The notes under the pieces: model-generated | Database searches by the model: none | Seen by the model: only the letters and a program-made list of their open reading frames with translations | Told to the model about the DNA's origin: nothing | Made by a program: the position numbers and the translations under genes | Shown: piece after piece, positions 30,358 to 38,101 of the stretch | Layout of the letters: each line of letters begins with the position of its first letter | Numbering within the stretch: position 1 is the stretch's first letter | DNA from: Cyanidium caldarium | Taxonomy: Eukaryota > Rhodophyta > Bangiophyceae > Cyanidiales > Cyanidiaceae | DNA length: 64,000 bases | NCBI GenBank assembly: GCA_026184775.1 | Contig: JANCYW010000014.1 | Coordinates: 248,001 to 312,000 of the forward strand | Direction: 5' to 3'

Positions 30358-30906
30358 ATGTACAAGTTCACGTTGGCGCTTGTTTTGATTTTGGCGTCAT
30401 TCCTCAGCCCAGCCTCCCCGACGTTCGGAGCGGCACTGGGCAGTGAGTTTCTGATCAATCGCGGCGTCACCAAGAACAACATGGCCATTGTGCCCAACCA
30501 TCTCATCGGCATCGAGCTCTCACCGATGCCACCAGGTATGCCGACGGGCTCGGATGTGATTCATCTCGAGGTGGACGTGCACGCCACGGCAGGGAATCCG
30601 TGGGGGTTTCCCGAAAAGGCCTGGATTCCGTACCTGAGCATTGTGTATCTGTTGGAGAAGGACGGGTCGGACTGGCGAGCGGAAGGTGTGATGCATCCCA
30701 TGACCGCGGACGGCGGGCCCCACTATGCGGACAGTTTGCGGATGGACGGGTCGGGAAGTTATCGATTGACGTATCGGCTGAGCCCGCCGCGAGTGAACGG
30801 GTTTTTGCGTCACGTGGACAATGCGACGGGCGTGCCGGAGTGGTGGGATCCGTTTGAGGAAAGGTTCAATTTTACGTATCCGATAGCGACGCCGGTTTCT
30901 GGTTAG
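30358..30906 (+). CDS. P19/Tp34/FetP-type secreted iron-binding protein
   Basis: 182 residues: a signal peptide (MYKFTLALVLILASFL), then the immunoglobulin-like Iron_transport fold known from bacterial periplasmic proteins such as Campylobacter P19, Treponema Tp34 and E. coli FetP. Marks are GIELSPMPPG, IHLEVDVHA, WIPYLSIVYLLEKDG, MHPMTADGGPHYADS, RHVDNATGVPEWW and FNFTYP. All four metal ligands of P19 are present by alignment: His69, Met115, His122 and His152. In bacteria these proteins bind copper and iron and work with an iron permease. Here the signal peptide would place it outside the cell or in the secretory path. The family is mainly bacterial, so transfer is likely. ATG 30358 starts the signal peptide. 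Confidence 0.9.
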   Translation: MYKFTLALVLILASFLSPASPTFGAALGSEFLINRGVTKNNMAIVPNHLIGIELSPMPPGMPTGSDVIHLEVDVHATAGNPWGFPEKAWIPYLSIVYLLEKDGSDWRAEGVMHPMTADGGPHYADSLRMDGSGSYRLTYRLSPPRVNGFLRHVDNATGVPEWWDPFEERFNFTYPIATPVSG

Positions 30907-31578
30907 GTTACGGGAAAGGTGTGAGCGAGAGATGGCCATCTGTTAGCAGAGCAAAGTTGCGGAGGGATCGATCGATGCGAAGCATGGTCTGGAGCAGGAA
31001 TGATGACTGCTCTGTTTTTAAACGACGCATTTCTTGCTGCTCTTGCCGCGATGGAGCGCATCGCAGGACCGACTTCGACTCATCTACATATTTCTCGCCC
31101 GACCAGATCCACTCTTCTCCGCCACACGTTTCCACCACCTGCGCCTCCCTCGGCACCCCGATGTCTCCGTCGCACGCATCAAGCGAGATTCGCCGGGGTT
31201 ACGCGTCCGCGCGTCTGTTCTTGTGACAGAGCGCACATCGATGTTTCTACGCCGATTCGGATCGTTCCCTACGGCAGTCGCGGCAGCGATTCGAGTCGCG
31301 AGACCATGACGACTACGTGTCCCACACGCCTCTCACCGCATCGGATGCCTTGAGGTGCGGCAGAAAACTGCGAGCTCGTCGGTGCGGCGCAACACGACTC
31401 GAGACGCTTGGCATTCTTCGGCAAATTTGTGATCAGCTCGGCCAAAGACGCTGCTGCTGCACGTCACAGCTGCCATCTCTTGCATTCCTTCCCCTGCTGT
31501 GAAACTACTTTTGCCGAATTGAACGAGATGTAAAAGTTCAGATGGGCATCGTTGTTCGCATTGATATGTACGCTCGCT
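30907..31578. other. Spacer without recognised gene
   Basis: A few plus-strand frames of 80-117 codons overlap here, but none has a motif or a signal peptide. I see nothing to support a gene. It may hold the promoter or a first exon of the proline-rich gene. Confidence 0.4.
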
Positions 31579-31881
31579 ATGGTGATGTCGGTGGTGAGCG
31601 CAGTGCCGGCGGTTGAGCGCTGGAACCAGAAGCCACCGCCGCCGAAGAAGCCGCCTCCGCCGCCACCTCCGCCGCCAATGAAGAAGCCGCCTCCGCCGCC
31701 AATGAAGAAGCCGCCTCCGCCGCCGCCTCCGCCGCCAATGAAGAAGCCACCCCGTCCTCCCCCTCCGCCGAAGAAGCAGCCACCGCCGCCGCCACCGAAG
31801 AAGCAGCAGCCGCCGCCGCCGCCGCCGAATTGGTATAACCAGGGACAAGGCGGCAACGGTGGCAACGGCTGGCAGTGGTAG
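31579..31881 (+). CDS. Small secreted poly-proline/lysine protein
   Basis: About 100 residues: MVMSVVSAVPAVERWNQ, then runs of Pro broken by KK and MKK units (KKPPPPPPPPPMKKPP), then a short Gly/Asn/Gln tail ending NGWQW. The composition resembles extensin-like or wall proline-rich proteins. The start is uncertain: ATG 31579 leaves only a short hydrophobic leader, and the frame is open to 31534 without another ATG. A full signal peptide might need an upstream exon. It lies between the P19-like gene and CRP4. Confidence 0.6.
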   Translation: MVMSVVSAVPAVERWNQKPPPPKKPPPPPPPPPMKKPPPPPMKKPPPPPPPPPMKKPPRPPPPPKKQPPPPPPKKQQPPPPPPNWYNQGQGGNGGNGWQW

Positions 31882-32345
31882 AGGGGAAAGCCTCGCTGGC
31901 TCGTCTCGAATACTGCCAGCACTCATCGGGGAAGAAGGTTGACGTTGGCCTCCCGCCACTTTGATAGTATGCGGACGGTCTAGCGGGAACGGCATGGTGG
32001 AAAGAGGGACTACGGAACGTCGCTGCGGGGTAGATGAGTTGATCCGCAGCATCGAATGATGGGTGCCGGTTTGGAGTAGCATAAAGTTCAGGGTGTGAGT
32101 GGCCGACCATACTGATGGAGCGGCACTGTTCTTCGGCACAACCGAATTATGCAGTTGAGAGTCAAAATAGAAACCGCGGACACCCTATTTGGCAGCAATT
32201 CTATTCTCGCATTTTCTCCGCAGGCAACATTTCTGGTTCACCTTGACAACGGTGGGGAAGCCATCTTGCGTCCTGAGTTGGCGGTGTGCATTTTCTCTCA
32301 CTTCATCCTATTCCCTTCTGCCTTTCCATACCTCCTCCTACGACT
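31882..32345. other. Spacer upstream of CRP4
   Basis: No gene seen. The last 60 bases before the CRP4 ATG are pyrimidine-rich, as also before CRP5. Confidence 0.4.
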
Positions 32346-33023
32346 ATGCGCTCTCACACTTTCACGGCCTCCCTCCTCACTTCCACGCTCCTCTTCCTGG
32401 CGCTGCTTTCCGTCTCTCACTCAGCGCTGGCGTGGGAGCCGCAGCAGCAGTGCCAGGAGGTGCGCCGGTGCGTGCAGTACGAGCAGCAGTGCGTGCAGCC
32501 GGTGCAAGTGTGCATCCAGCCTACCCAGAAATGTGTGCAATACGAGCAGGTGTGTGTGCAGCAGGGTCAGCAATGCGTGGCCTACCAGAACGTATCGGTG
32601 ACGCAGAATGTATGCGTGCAGTTCGCCCAGGAATGTGTGCAATACAATTACAAGCAGCAGTGCGAGATCGTCGAGGAGGTGCAGCAACCGTACTGGTATC
32701 GCCGCTGGCAAGAGAAGGTTGTACCGGTGAAGCAGCAGCAGCAGTGCAAGCAAGTGAAGGCGGAGTGTATTCAGTATCAGCAGAACAAGAACAAGTGCGT
32801 CCGCTTTGAGAAGATCAGTAAGATTGTGCAGCAGTGCGCCAAGTACGAGAATGTTTGTCTGCAGCACCAACAGGGCAAGTGTATCCAATATCAGCAAGCC
32901 TGCGCACAGTACGGACAGCAGTGCAAAGAGTTCCGTAAGGTCTGCAAACGTTTCCAGAAACAGCTGGTATGCGAGAAGCAGCAGGTGCAGGTCGTTGAGC
33001 AGCAGCAACAACAGTATTACTGA
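32346..33023 (+). CDS. CRP4: secreted Cys-heptad protein
   Basis: 225 residues. Signal peptide MRSHTFTASLLTSTLLFLAL with a cut near SALA. Array 1 is nearly identical to CRP3 and continues with CVAYQNVSVTQNVC and CVQFAQEC. Linker YWYRRWQEK. Array 2 has CIQYQQNKNKC and the signature QGKCIQYQQACAQYGQQC. The short tail is Gln-rich and ends QQQYY. Unlike CRP2 and CRP3 it has no Lys-rich repeat domain, so it is the basic form of the family. ATG 32346 is chosen because it starts the signal peptide; an in-frame ATG at 32286 is upstream. Confidence 0.83.
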   Translation: MRSHTFTASLLTSTLLFLALLSVSHSALAWEPQQQCQEVRRCVQYEQQCVQPVQVCIQPTQKCVQYEQVCVQQGQQCVAYQNVSVTQNVCVQFAQECVQYNYKQQCEIVEEVQQPYWYRRWQEKVVPVKQQQQCKQVKAECIQYQQNKNKCVRFEKISKIVQQCAKYENVCLQHQQGKCIQYQQACAQYGQQCKEFRKVCKRFQKQLVCEKQQVQVVEQQQQQYY

Positions 33024-33412
33024 GGGAGGAGTAGAGAAAAAGAGAAAACGACGGAAAAGAATGCAAGTGGACAGTGACGGAACGGGCCTAAAGTGAGCAA
33101 TTTGAATCGAGAATCTAGGGACCTGCTCTCAACCTCTGTGCTCCCACACCTCCTCCAACTTTGAACTCCCCCGCGCACTCTAGTCGATGCGATCCGAGCC
33201 AAGTTTGGAGAACAGGCAGGGCGCCCGACGCCTCGCTACTTCGCTCAGATGATGCCGCTGTGAAGCGGCACGAGCGCCCCCCTCTAGCGTCCGATTGCAA
33301 AACTTGCCCAAGTCGCGCGACAAGCCCCAACACTCGCCGCCGCAACGACAAACGACTCTCTTGACACTGCCATCCACTCAACCACCCTGCTCTCCGATCG
33401 CTGCCGACCCCA
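33024..33412. other. Spacer downstream of CRP4
   Basis: Nothing recognised. The Fanzor remnant begins to its right. Confidence 0.4.
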
Positions 33413-33790
33413 TCACGCGCAGAACGTCGCCTCTCTCCAATGATTTCCCGCGTTTCGGTGGCGATTCCCGTGCTGGCGACATCCCGAATGCAACCATCCG
33501 TGCACCCACATCAGACGACCCTCCTTGCGATACCTCGGGTGGGAATGCGGGCGCTGCAGCACCAGGTGACAACGACCGACACAGCATATGGAGTTGAGGG
33601 TGGTGGTGAGGTATTCGTTGATCAGATACGCCGCATAATGGTGTCGGTGGAACAGTCGACGTAGATCCTTGCCCGGCGTCGGTGTGCGACGCCGCAAGAC
33701 CATACCTCGTCGCCGATAACTTGCACAGACGCTGTTGTAGCACCTTCCCGTCCACTTCCACCCCCAGATCTCAGAGTTGCGTCAGCGTCC
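33413..33790 (-). mobile_element. C-terminal fragment of a Fanzor gene, relic 3
   Basis: Minus-strand segments give VIGDEVWSCG, then in another frame TPTPGKDLRRLFHRHH, AAYLINEYLTT, a Cys pair region, WVHGWLHSGC and NRHRNAGNHWREA. This is the order of the Fanzor C-terminus: GD-strand, PTPGK.LRR turn, DEY.TS with the RuvC-II Glu, zinc ribbon, and NRDRNAxNNI. It is clearly related to relics 1 and 2 but closer to the common Fanzor consensus in the TPGKDLRR segment. At least one frame break is present and no N-terminal two-thirds can be recognised, so it is a dead fragment. Confidence 0.7.
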
Positions 33791-34453
33791 CGGAGCTCAA
33801 CGGTGACGCGCCCTCCTCCCGGGCACGCCTGGCCGGCAGCGAGACCGCGGCAGTACTGCCGGCTCGTGCAAGTATGTCTGTGAGTGTTGTGCAGTGCTGC
33901 TTGATGGGTAACGACGATAGACGCAGCGCGACGTGTCGACTCTGATGGGCGAACATCCCCTGAACAAGCAGCGGCCCTCCTACCGGTCAGCACTCCAGTC
34001 GATGGAAAAATGAGATCGAGGATAGGCGAGCGCGGCGCCACGATAACTGAGTGGGCATCACGCGTGTTGATGGATGGATGAGTATATGGTCGGTTTATCG
34101 CATGTAGCGGGAGGTTTGGATGGTGGCGCATGCAATGGGAGCTGGTTGCCTTGGGCAATGCACTGATGTGGAGGCCGGGGGTGCGATCGCGCCGTCGTAA
34201 GAACGAGGGAAAAAATATCGATACGCATCAGGCACGATCCGAGATTCCCTTTTTGTGGGATTCTGAATTTTTGCCGTGACGAGTGGCGTATATTGCGTGT
34301 CCTCCCCTTCTCATCCGATGCGCTACTTTATTCCTTGCTACCATACCTGCCCCGTGCAACTGCCTTGTCGTTCTCTATTCCCTCTTCCATCCACGTGCGC
34401 CCTCTCATCCGCCTCCCACCTTGCTCACCTTCACTTCATTGCCCTCTCCCGCG
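33791..34453. other. Spacer between Fanzor relic 3 and CRP5
   Basis: The part next to the relic may be further eroded element sequence, but I cannot identify it. The right end should hold the CRP5 promoter and has a pyrimidine-rich leader. Confidence 0.4.
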
Positions 34454-35095
34454 ATGCGCTCGTCCCTCTTCGTCTCTCTCCTCATCTTCGCGCTGCTGCT
34501 GGCGGCGGGCAACACTGCGCGCGCCTGGTCCGACAATCAGAACTGCCAGGAGGTGAAGGTGTGCGTCAATCACACCAAGGTATGCTCCGAGTACGCCAAG
34601 GTGTGTGTGGAGCCAGTGCAGATATGCAAACAGTACTCGCAGGTGTGCGTCAAGCAGGAGAAAAAGTGCATTGAACACAAAAACGTGACCGAGTACACCA
34701 CCAAGTGCGTTCAATATGCGCAGGAGTGCGCTCAGTACGCCTACAAGACGGTGTGCAAGGAGGTGGATGCGCAGTCAAGTTCGCAGTACTGGGTGAACCG
34801 CTGGAATCAGAAGCAGGACTGCCAAAAGGTCCAATCGGGCTGCGCGGTCTACCAGGAGAACAAGAACAAGTGTGTGCAATATGAAAAGGTGGCCAAGACG
34901 GTGACCAAGTGCACCAAACATGCGTACGTCTGCAGTGAATACGCTCAGGGCAAGTGCCTGCAGTACACCGAGGGCTGCAAGCAATTCGGTGAGAAGTGTG
35001 CCAAGTCAAAGAAGGTCTGCAGTGCATACGCCAAGCAGCTGGTATGCTCCGGCGTCTCCCAGCAGCAACAGCAGGATTATGTCGTGAAAAAGTAG
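34454..35095 (+). CDS. CRP5: secreted Cys-heptad protein
   Basis: 213 residues. Signal peptide MRSSLFVSLLIFALLLAAGN with a cut near ARAW. Array 1 (CVNHTKVC, CSEYAKVC, CVEPVQIC) has seven-residue spacing and two N-glycosylation sites (NHT, NVT). The linker YWVNRWNQK matches the FWYRRWQQK position of CRP3. Array 2 has CAVYQENKNKC and the signature QGKCLQYTEGCKQFGEKC. The tail is short, with five Gln in a row and a YVVKK end. More Lys-rich and less Gln-rich than CRP3 and CRP4, so an older branch. Confidence 0.83.
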   Translation: MRSSLFVSLLIFALLLAAGNTARAWSDNQNCQEVKVCVNHTKVCSEYAKVCVEPVQICKQYSQVCVKQEKKCIEHKNVTEYTTKCVQYAQECAQYAYKTVCKEVDAQSSSQYWVNRWNQKQDCQKVQSGCAVYQENKNKCVQYEKVAKTVTKCTKHAYVCSEYAQGKCLQYTEGCKQFGEKCAKSKKVCSAYAKQLVCSGVSQQQQQDYVVKK

Positions 35096-35348
35096 GGAGC
35101 AATGGGGAGCATTGAGCAAAGCAGGTTACTCGCGGAAAGCGTAGATAATTTCGGAAAGGCACCGATAAAGTAGATACTTTTTGGGCACATTGGCCCTGTA
35201 CTCATCCTGTCATCCCTGTACCCTCAAACTGCCGCATCGCTCACTCGGGGCGCGCCGATCGGCGACACGTGGAGCGCTCACGGTCCCCACGTTCGTCTCC
35301 CTCCGCCACACCCTCCCTCACCCCCTCGACTTTGCCTCTGCCCCCGTC

Positions 35349-36080
35349 ATGCCCTCGAGTGAGGAGAGCGGGCCGCTTCCTGCACCTCCTCCTGATCCCG
35401 ATCCTCGTGGCGCTACCGATGATGACGCCATGGCTGCCAGCCGGCGGGCCATCGCCCACGAGCCCGAACGGTAAGTCAAAAGCAGTCGGGAGCATAGCAA
35501 ACCTGCTGCAAGACACGCTCTCGTGCAGCCGACAGCAAAACTAACCCACGGGAGACATCTCCGCCCTTAACCCTCCCCAGATTCCTCCCCATCGCCAACA
35601 TCAGCCGGTGCATGAAGAATGCCCTGCCGGAAAACGCCAAAATATCCCGCGAAGCCAAGGAGCTTGTACAGGAGGCCACCAGCGAGTTTATCTCATTTAT
35701 CACTTCCGAGAGCAGTGACAAGTGCCTGCGGGAGCGCCGCAAGACTATCTGTGGAGGTACGTAGACCGCCGAGCGCCCGCACACACACACACACACACAG
35801 CTCCCTCCCGCTCAACAGGCGACTAACCCGCGCGCCGCGCACCACTTCGACGCCTCTGTTCCCAGAAGACATCCTCTACTCTATGCGCACGCTCGGCTTC
35901 GAAGAGTACATCGGGCCGCTCTCCGCTTACCTCGAGCGGTTCCGCGCCACCGAGCAGGCCCGCAAGACCGAACGCACCGGCGCCAGCGGCGACGAGGGGC
36001 CCACCGACAGCGACGCCGACGCCCATGAAGAGGTACGAGTGCCGGGCGACTTGGCCCGGTCATCGACGACCGGCGAGTGA
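35349..36080 (+). CDS. NFYB: CCAAT-binding factor subunit NF-YB (HAP3), three exons
   Basis: Histone-fold transcription factor subunit that pairs with NF-YC and NF-YA at CCAAT boxes. Exons are 35349-35470, 35581-35756 and 35866-36080, giving 170 residues with frames that join exactly. The joined core reads [16 protein letters not shown], then [18 protein letters not shown] and [12 protein letters not shown], then [15 protein letters not shown], which is the textbook NF-YB domain. The N-terminus is Pro/Asp-rich and the C-terminus acidic. Both introns are about 110 bases with GT-AG ends. The C-terminal end is less certain: a GAAGAG/gtacga donor-like site at about 36032 could extend it by splicing. 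Confidence 0.93.
35471..35580 (+). other. Intron 1 of NF-YB
   Basis: GTAAGT donor, CCCAG acceptor, and ACTAACCC about 40 bases before the acceptor as probable branch site. 110 bases. Confidence 0.92.
35757..35865 (+). other. Intron 2 of NF-YB
   Basis: GTACGT donor, CCCAG acceptor, and ACTAACCC about 44 bases before the acceptor. It contains a (CA)n run at 35780-35799. 109 bases. Confidence 0.92.
35780..35799. repeat. (CA)n microsatellite in NF-YB intron 2
   Basis: About ten CA units between donor and branch site. Confidence 0.9.
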
Positions 36081-36169
36081 CGCATGTCGGTGAATGGGGC
36101 GATGCCCGCCACTAAACGCTCGATGATTGTGCCTCTGGCGGTTTTCGTCGCGCGCCACACACCGGCGAG

Positions 36170-36655
36170 ATGCCCTACCCCAGGCGGAGACATCATCGCC
36201 TACTCACGTTTACCTCTTCTTCATCGCCGGTGCTTTTCGTACCGTGGCTGGTACTGCTGTGCGCCGAGCGAGCTCTGAAAAACGCCGCGGCGCATGAACG
36301 CGGCAAGCAGGACACGGGCCCCGCCGACCCATCCACCTGTGCACCCAACCCGCACGTCTGGGAGCTGGACGGCGAGGAGAAGCGGCCGCGCACCGCCAAG
36401 CCGCCACTGGCGGCCAGTGTGGCCAGCGCGGCGCCACCGTTGCGGCTAGAGGCGCTGGGCACGCGGTACCAGGACGGGCGGTACGGCCAGTGCGTGCATT
36501 GCGGGCAGCCACTGGCGATACCGGGTCTGGGGCAGTCGTACTGTGTGTCGTGCGGCCGGTGGGTGCCGCCGGTTTTGGATACCGACCCCGAGCTCGGTGA
36601 CGGCGACACGCTATCCGTGCCCAAGCCGCGGCGCAGCCGCTCCAAGAAGACGTAA
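36170..36655 (+). CDS. Zinc-ribbon protein, possibly ZNRD2/p27-like
   Basis: Hypothetical protein of 161 residues. The only clear feature is a CxxC...CxxC ribbon near 105-128: RYGQCVHCGQPLAIPG and QSYCVSCGRW. The spacing and the YCVSC end resemble the ZNRD2 (autoantigen p27) ribbon, but the preceding helix is not a good match. The C-terminus is basic (KPRRSRSKKT). The start is uncertain: ATG 36170 gives a hydrophobic stretch (FVPWLVLLCAE), which could be untranslated or intron sequence ahead of a splice acceptor near 36268. It lies 90 bases after NF-YB on the same strand, so an extra spliced exon of that gene is also possible. Confidence 0.5.
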   Translation: MPYPRRRHHRLLTFTSSSSPVLFVPWLVLLCAERALKNAAAHERGKQDTGPADPSTCAPNPHVWELDGEEKRPRTAKPPLAASVASAAPPLRLEALGTRYQDGRYGQCVHCGQPLAIPGLGQSYCVSCGRWVPPVLDTDPELGDGDTLSVPKPRRSRSKKT

Positions 36656-36685
36656 ATCGTCGTTTATGTCTAGGCCCGGCGTCGA

Positions 36686-37135
36686 TCAATTCCCCTCGTC
36701 CTCCGGCACGTACTCGAGCGTCATGCTCCCGGTGACCGGGTTGGTCACCAGTTTGGGCACGACACGACCCTTGCCCGGCGCCGAATTCGCCGTCGGGGAC
36801 GAGTTCCCGCTGCTGCCGGTACTGGGCGCGTTGGGCGCGGCGCCGCCCGCCCGCGGCTGTTTCTCCGCCTCCACGTACGGCACATCGTCCATCTGACCGC
36901 TCTCCAGCCATTTGAACAGCGCCTCCTCACCGCCAGGCCAGCCGCCGCACCACATATTCTTCCAGCCGGGAATGGCGCCGGGGTCCTCCTCTTTGCCGGC
37001 GGCCATGAGCAGCCGCGCCGCCGCCCGCGTCAAACGCCGACGTTGCGGCGTGGGACGAGGGCTGCTCCCCGATGCAACCGCGCGCCGGCCGTCCGATCGC
37101 GCTGGCGCCGCCCATGCACTCACAAACGCGTACAT
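36686..37135 (-). CDS. Unknown small plastid-type protein
   Basis: 149 residues, family not recognised. The N-terminus from ATG 37135 (MYAFVSAWAAPARSDGRRAV) has the Phe-containing, Arg/Ser/Ala-rich look of red-algal transit peptides. The likely mature start is after RLLMAAG. The core has PGAIPGWKNMWCGGWPGGE, a Trp/Gly-rich block, then ALFKWLESGQMDDVPYVE and a Pro/Ser/Gly linker before LVTNPVTGSMTLEYVPEDE. It looks like a small stromal or thylakoid-associated accessory protein, but no function can be given. The frame extends to 37282 without conserved features. Divergent from ISCU. Confidence 0.65.
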   Translation of the reverse strand: MYAFVSAWAAPARSDGRRAVASGSSPRPTPQRRRLTRAAARLLMAAGKEEDPGAIPGWKNMWCGGWPGGEEALFKWLESGQMDDVPYVEAEKQPRAGGAAPNAPSTGSSGNSSPTANSAPGKGRVVPKLVTNPVTGSMTLEYVPEDEGN

Positions 37136-37572
37136 TCTCGACGAGACCAGGTCGGCCAGACGCTGCCCCTGCTCTCCGTACGACAGGAGTTGGAAGCGCG
37201 CCTTGCAACGAGAGGTGCGAGAGCGCGCCCGCAGGGTGAGCACGCCGCGCCGACGAGACCGGGAACGAGCGAGATGGGGCAATTATGGTCGAAATGGGAG
37301 AAATGTGGATGACGGGAAGGAGCGGGAACTGGGAATGCCTGGAGAAGGCACCCGAGCGGGACAGCGGACAAGCCACAAGTACACCTACAAACACGACGCG
37401 CACCGGCTTGTCTTCCTCTTCTTCATCTTTTTGCACGTGCGAGCTCTCCAACCCTATCTCCGTCTCCTCCGCTCCGTCGCCTGGACGGTTCTCGATTTCA
37501 GGGCGGTGGCGCGTTCGCCCCTCGGTCTCGTCCTTCGCCAACACGTATTTGCCCACGTTCTCCCTCGCGCTC
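37136..37572. promoter_or_regulatory. Divergent spacer between the plastid-type protein and ISCU
   Basis: 437 bases between two head-to-head starts. Both frames remain open into it, but neither is conserved there. No named element seen. Confidence 0.4.
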
Positions 37573-38070
37573 ATGAACGCGCCATTCAGAGCACTGGGAC
37601 GCTCCCTGTTCCGGCGTCCGCCGTTGTCGCGGTCGTACGATCCGAAAGTGATTGAGCACTTTGAGAACCCGCGGAATGTGGGCACGCTGGACCGCAAGTC
37701 GGCCGACGTGGGCACCGGCCTGGTGGGTGCGCCCGCGTGCGGCGACGTGATGCGCCTGTCGATACGGGTGGACCCGGCGACCGGACAGATTGTCGAGTCA
37801 GTGTTCAAGACGTTCGGGTGCGGAAGTGCGATAGCGAGCTCGTCGTTCGCCACGGAGACCATCAAGGGCAAGCGCCTGGAGGAGGCGCTGAAGATCAGCA
37901 ACCGGCAGATAGCCTCGGAGTTGAAGCTGCCGCCGGTGAAACTGCATTGCTCGATGTTGGCGGAGGACGCTATCAAGGCGGCTATCGCCGACTATCGGAA
38001 GAAGCAGGCGGCCGCCCCGAGAGCGCAGGGGCCGGCGGCCGCCTCCACCACCCAGGAAGCGTCTGGGTGA
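37573..38070 (+). CDS. ISCU: Mitochondrial iron-sulfur cluster scaffold ISCU
   Basis: Scaffold on which NFS1 and frataxin build 2Fe-2S clusters. 165 residues from ATG 37573 with a mitochondrial presequence (MNAPFRALGRSLFRRPPLSR). Then VIEHFENPRNVG, and the three ligand cysteines in PACGDVM (Cys56), FGCGSAIASSS (Cys83) and KLHCSMLAE (Cys126). The LPPVK chaperone-binding motif is read by the mitochondrial HSP70. The C-terminus after the family end is a short Ala/Gln-rich tail. Confidence 0.96.
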   Translation: MNAPFRALGRSLFRRPPLSRSYDPKVIEHFENPRNVGTLDRKSADVGTGLVGAPACGDVMRLSIRVDPATGQIVESVFKTFGCGSAIASSSFATETIKGKRLEEALKISNRQIASELKLPPVKLHCSMLAEDAIKAAIADYRKKQAAAPRAQGPAAASTTQEASG

Positions 38071-38101
38071 ACGAGGATAATGCTAGTCGGTGGCAGGAAA
38101 T

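Noticed and set aside
30358-30906. P19-like gene as bacterial contamination
   Set aside because: It is embedded in one continuous stretch between eukaryotic-type genes with the same spacing and base composition.
23190-35095. CRP family as metallothionein or granulin-type proteins
   Set aside because: Cysteines are seven residues apart with long Gln/Tyr/Val stretches and signal peptides; metallothionein CxC clusters and granulin CC pairs are absent.
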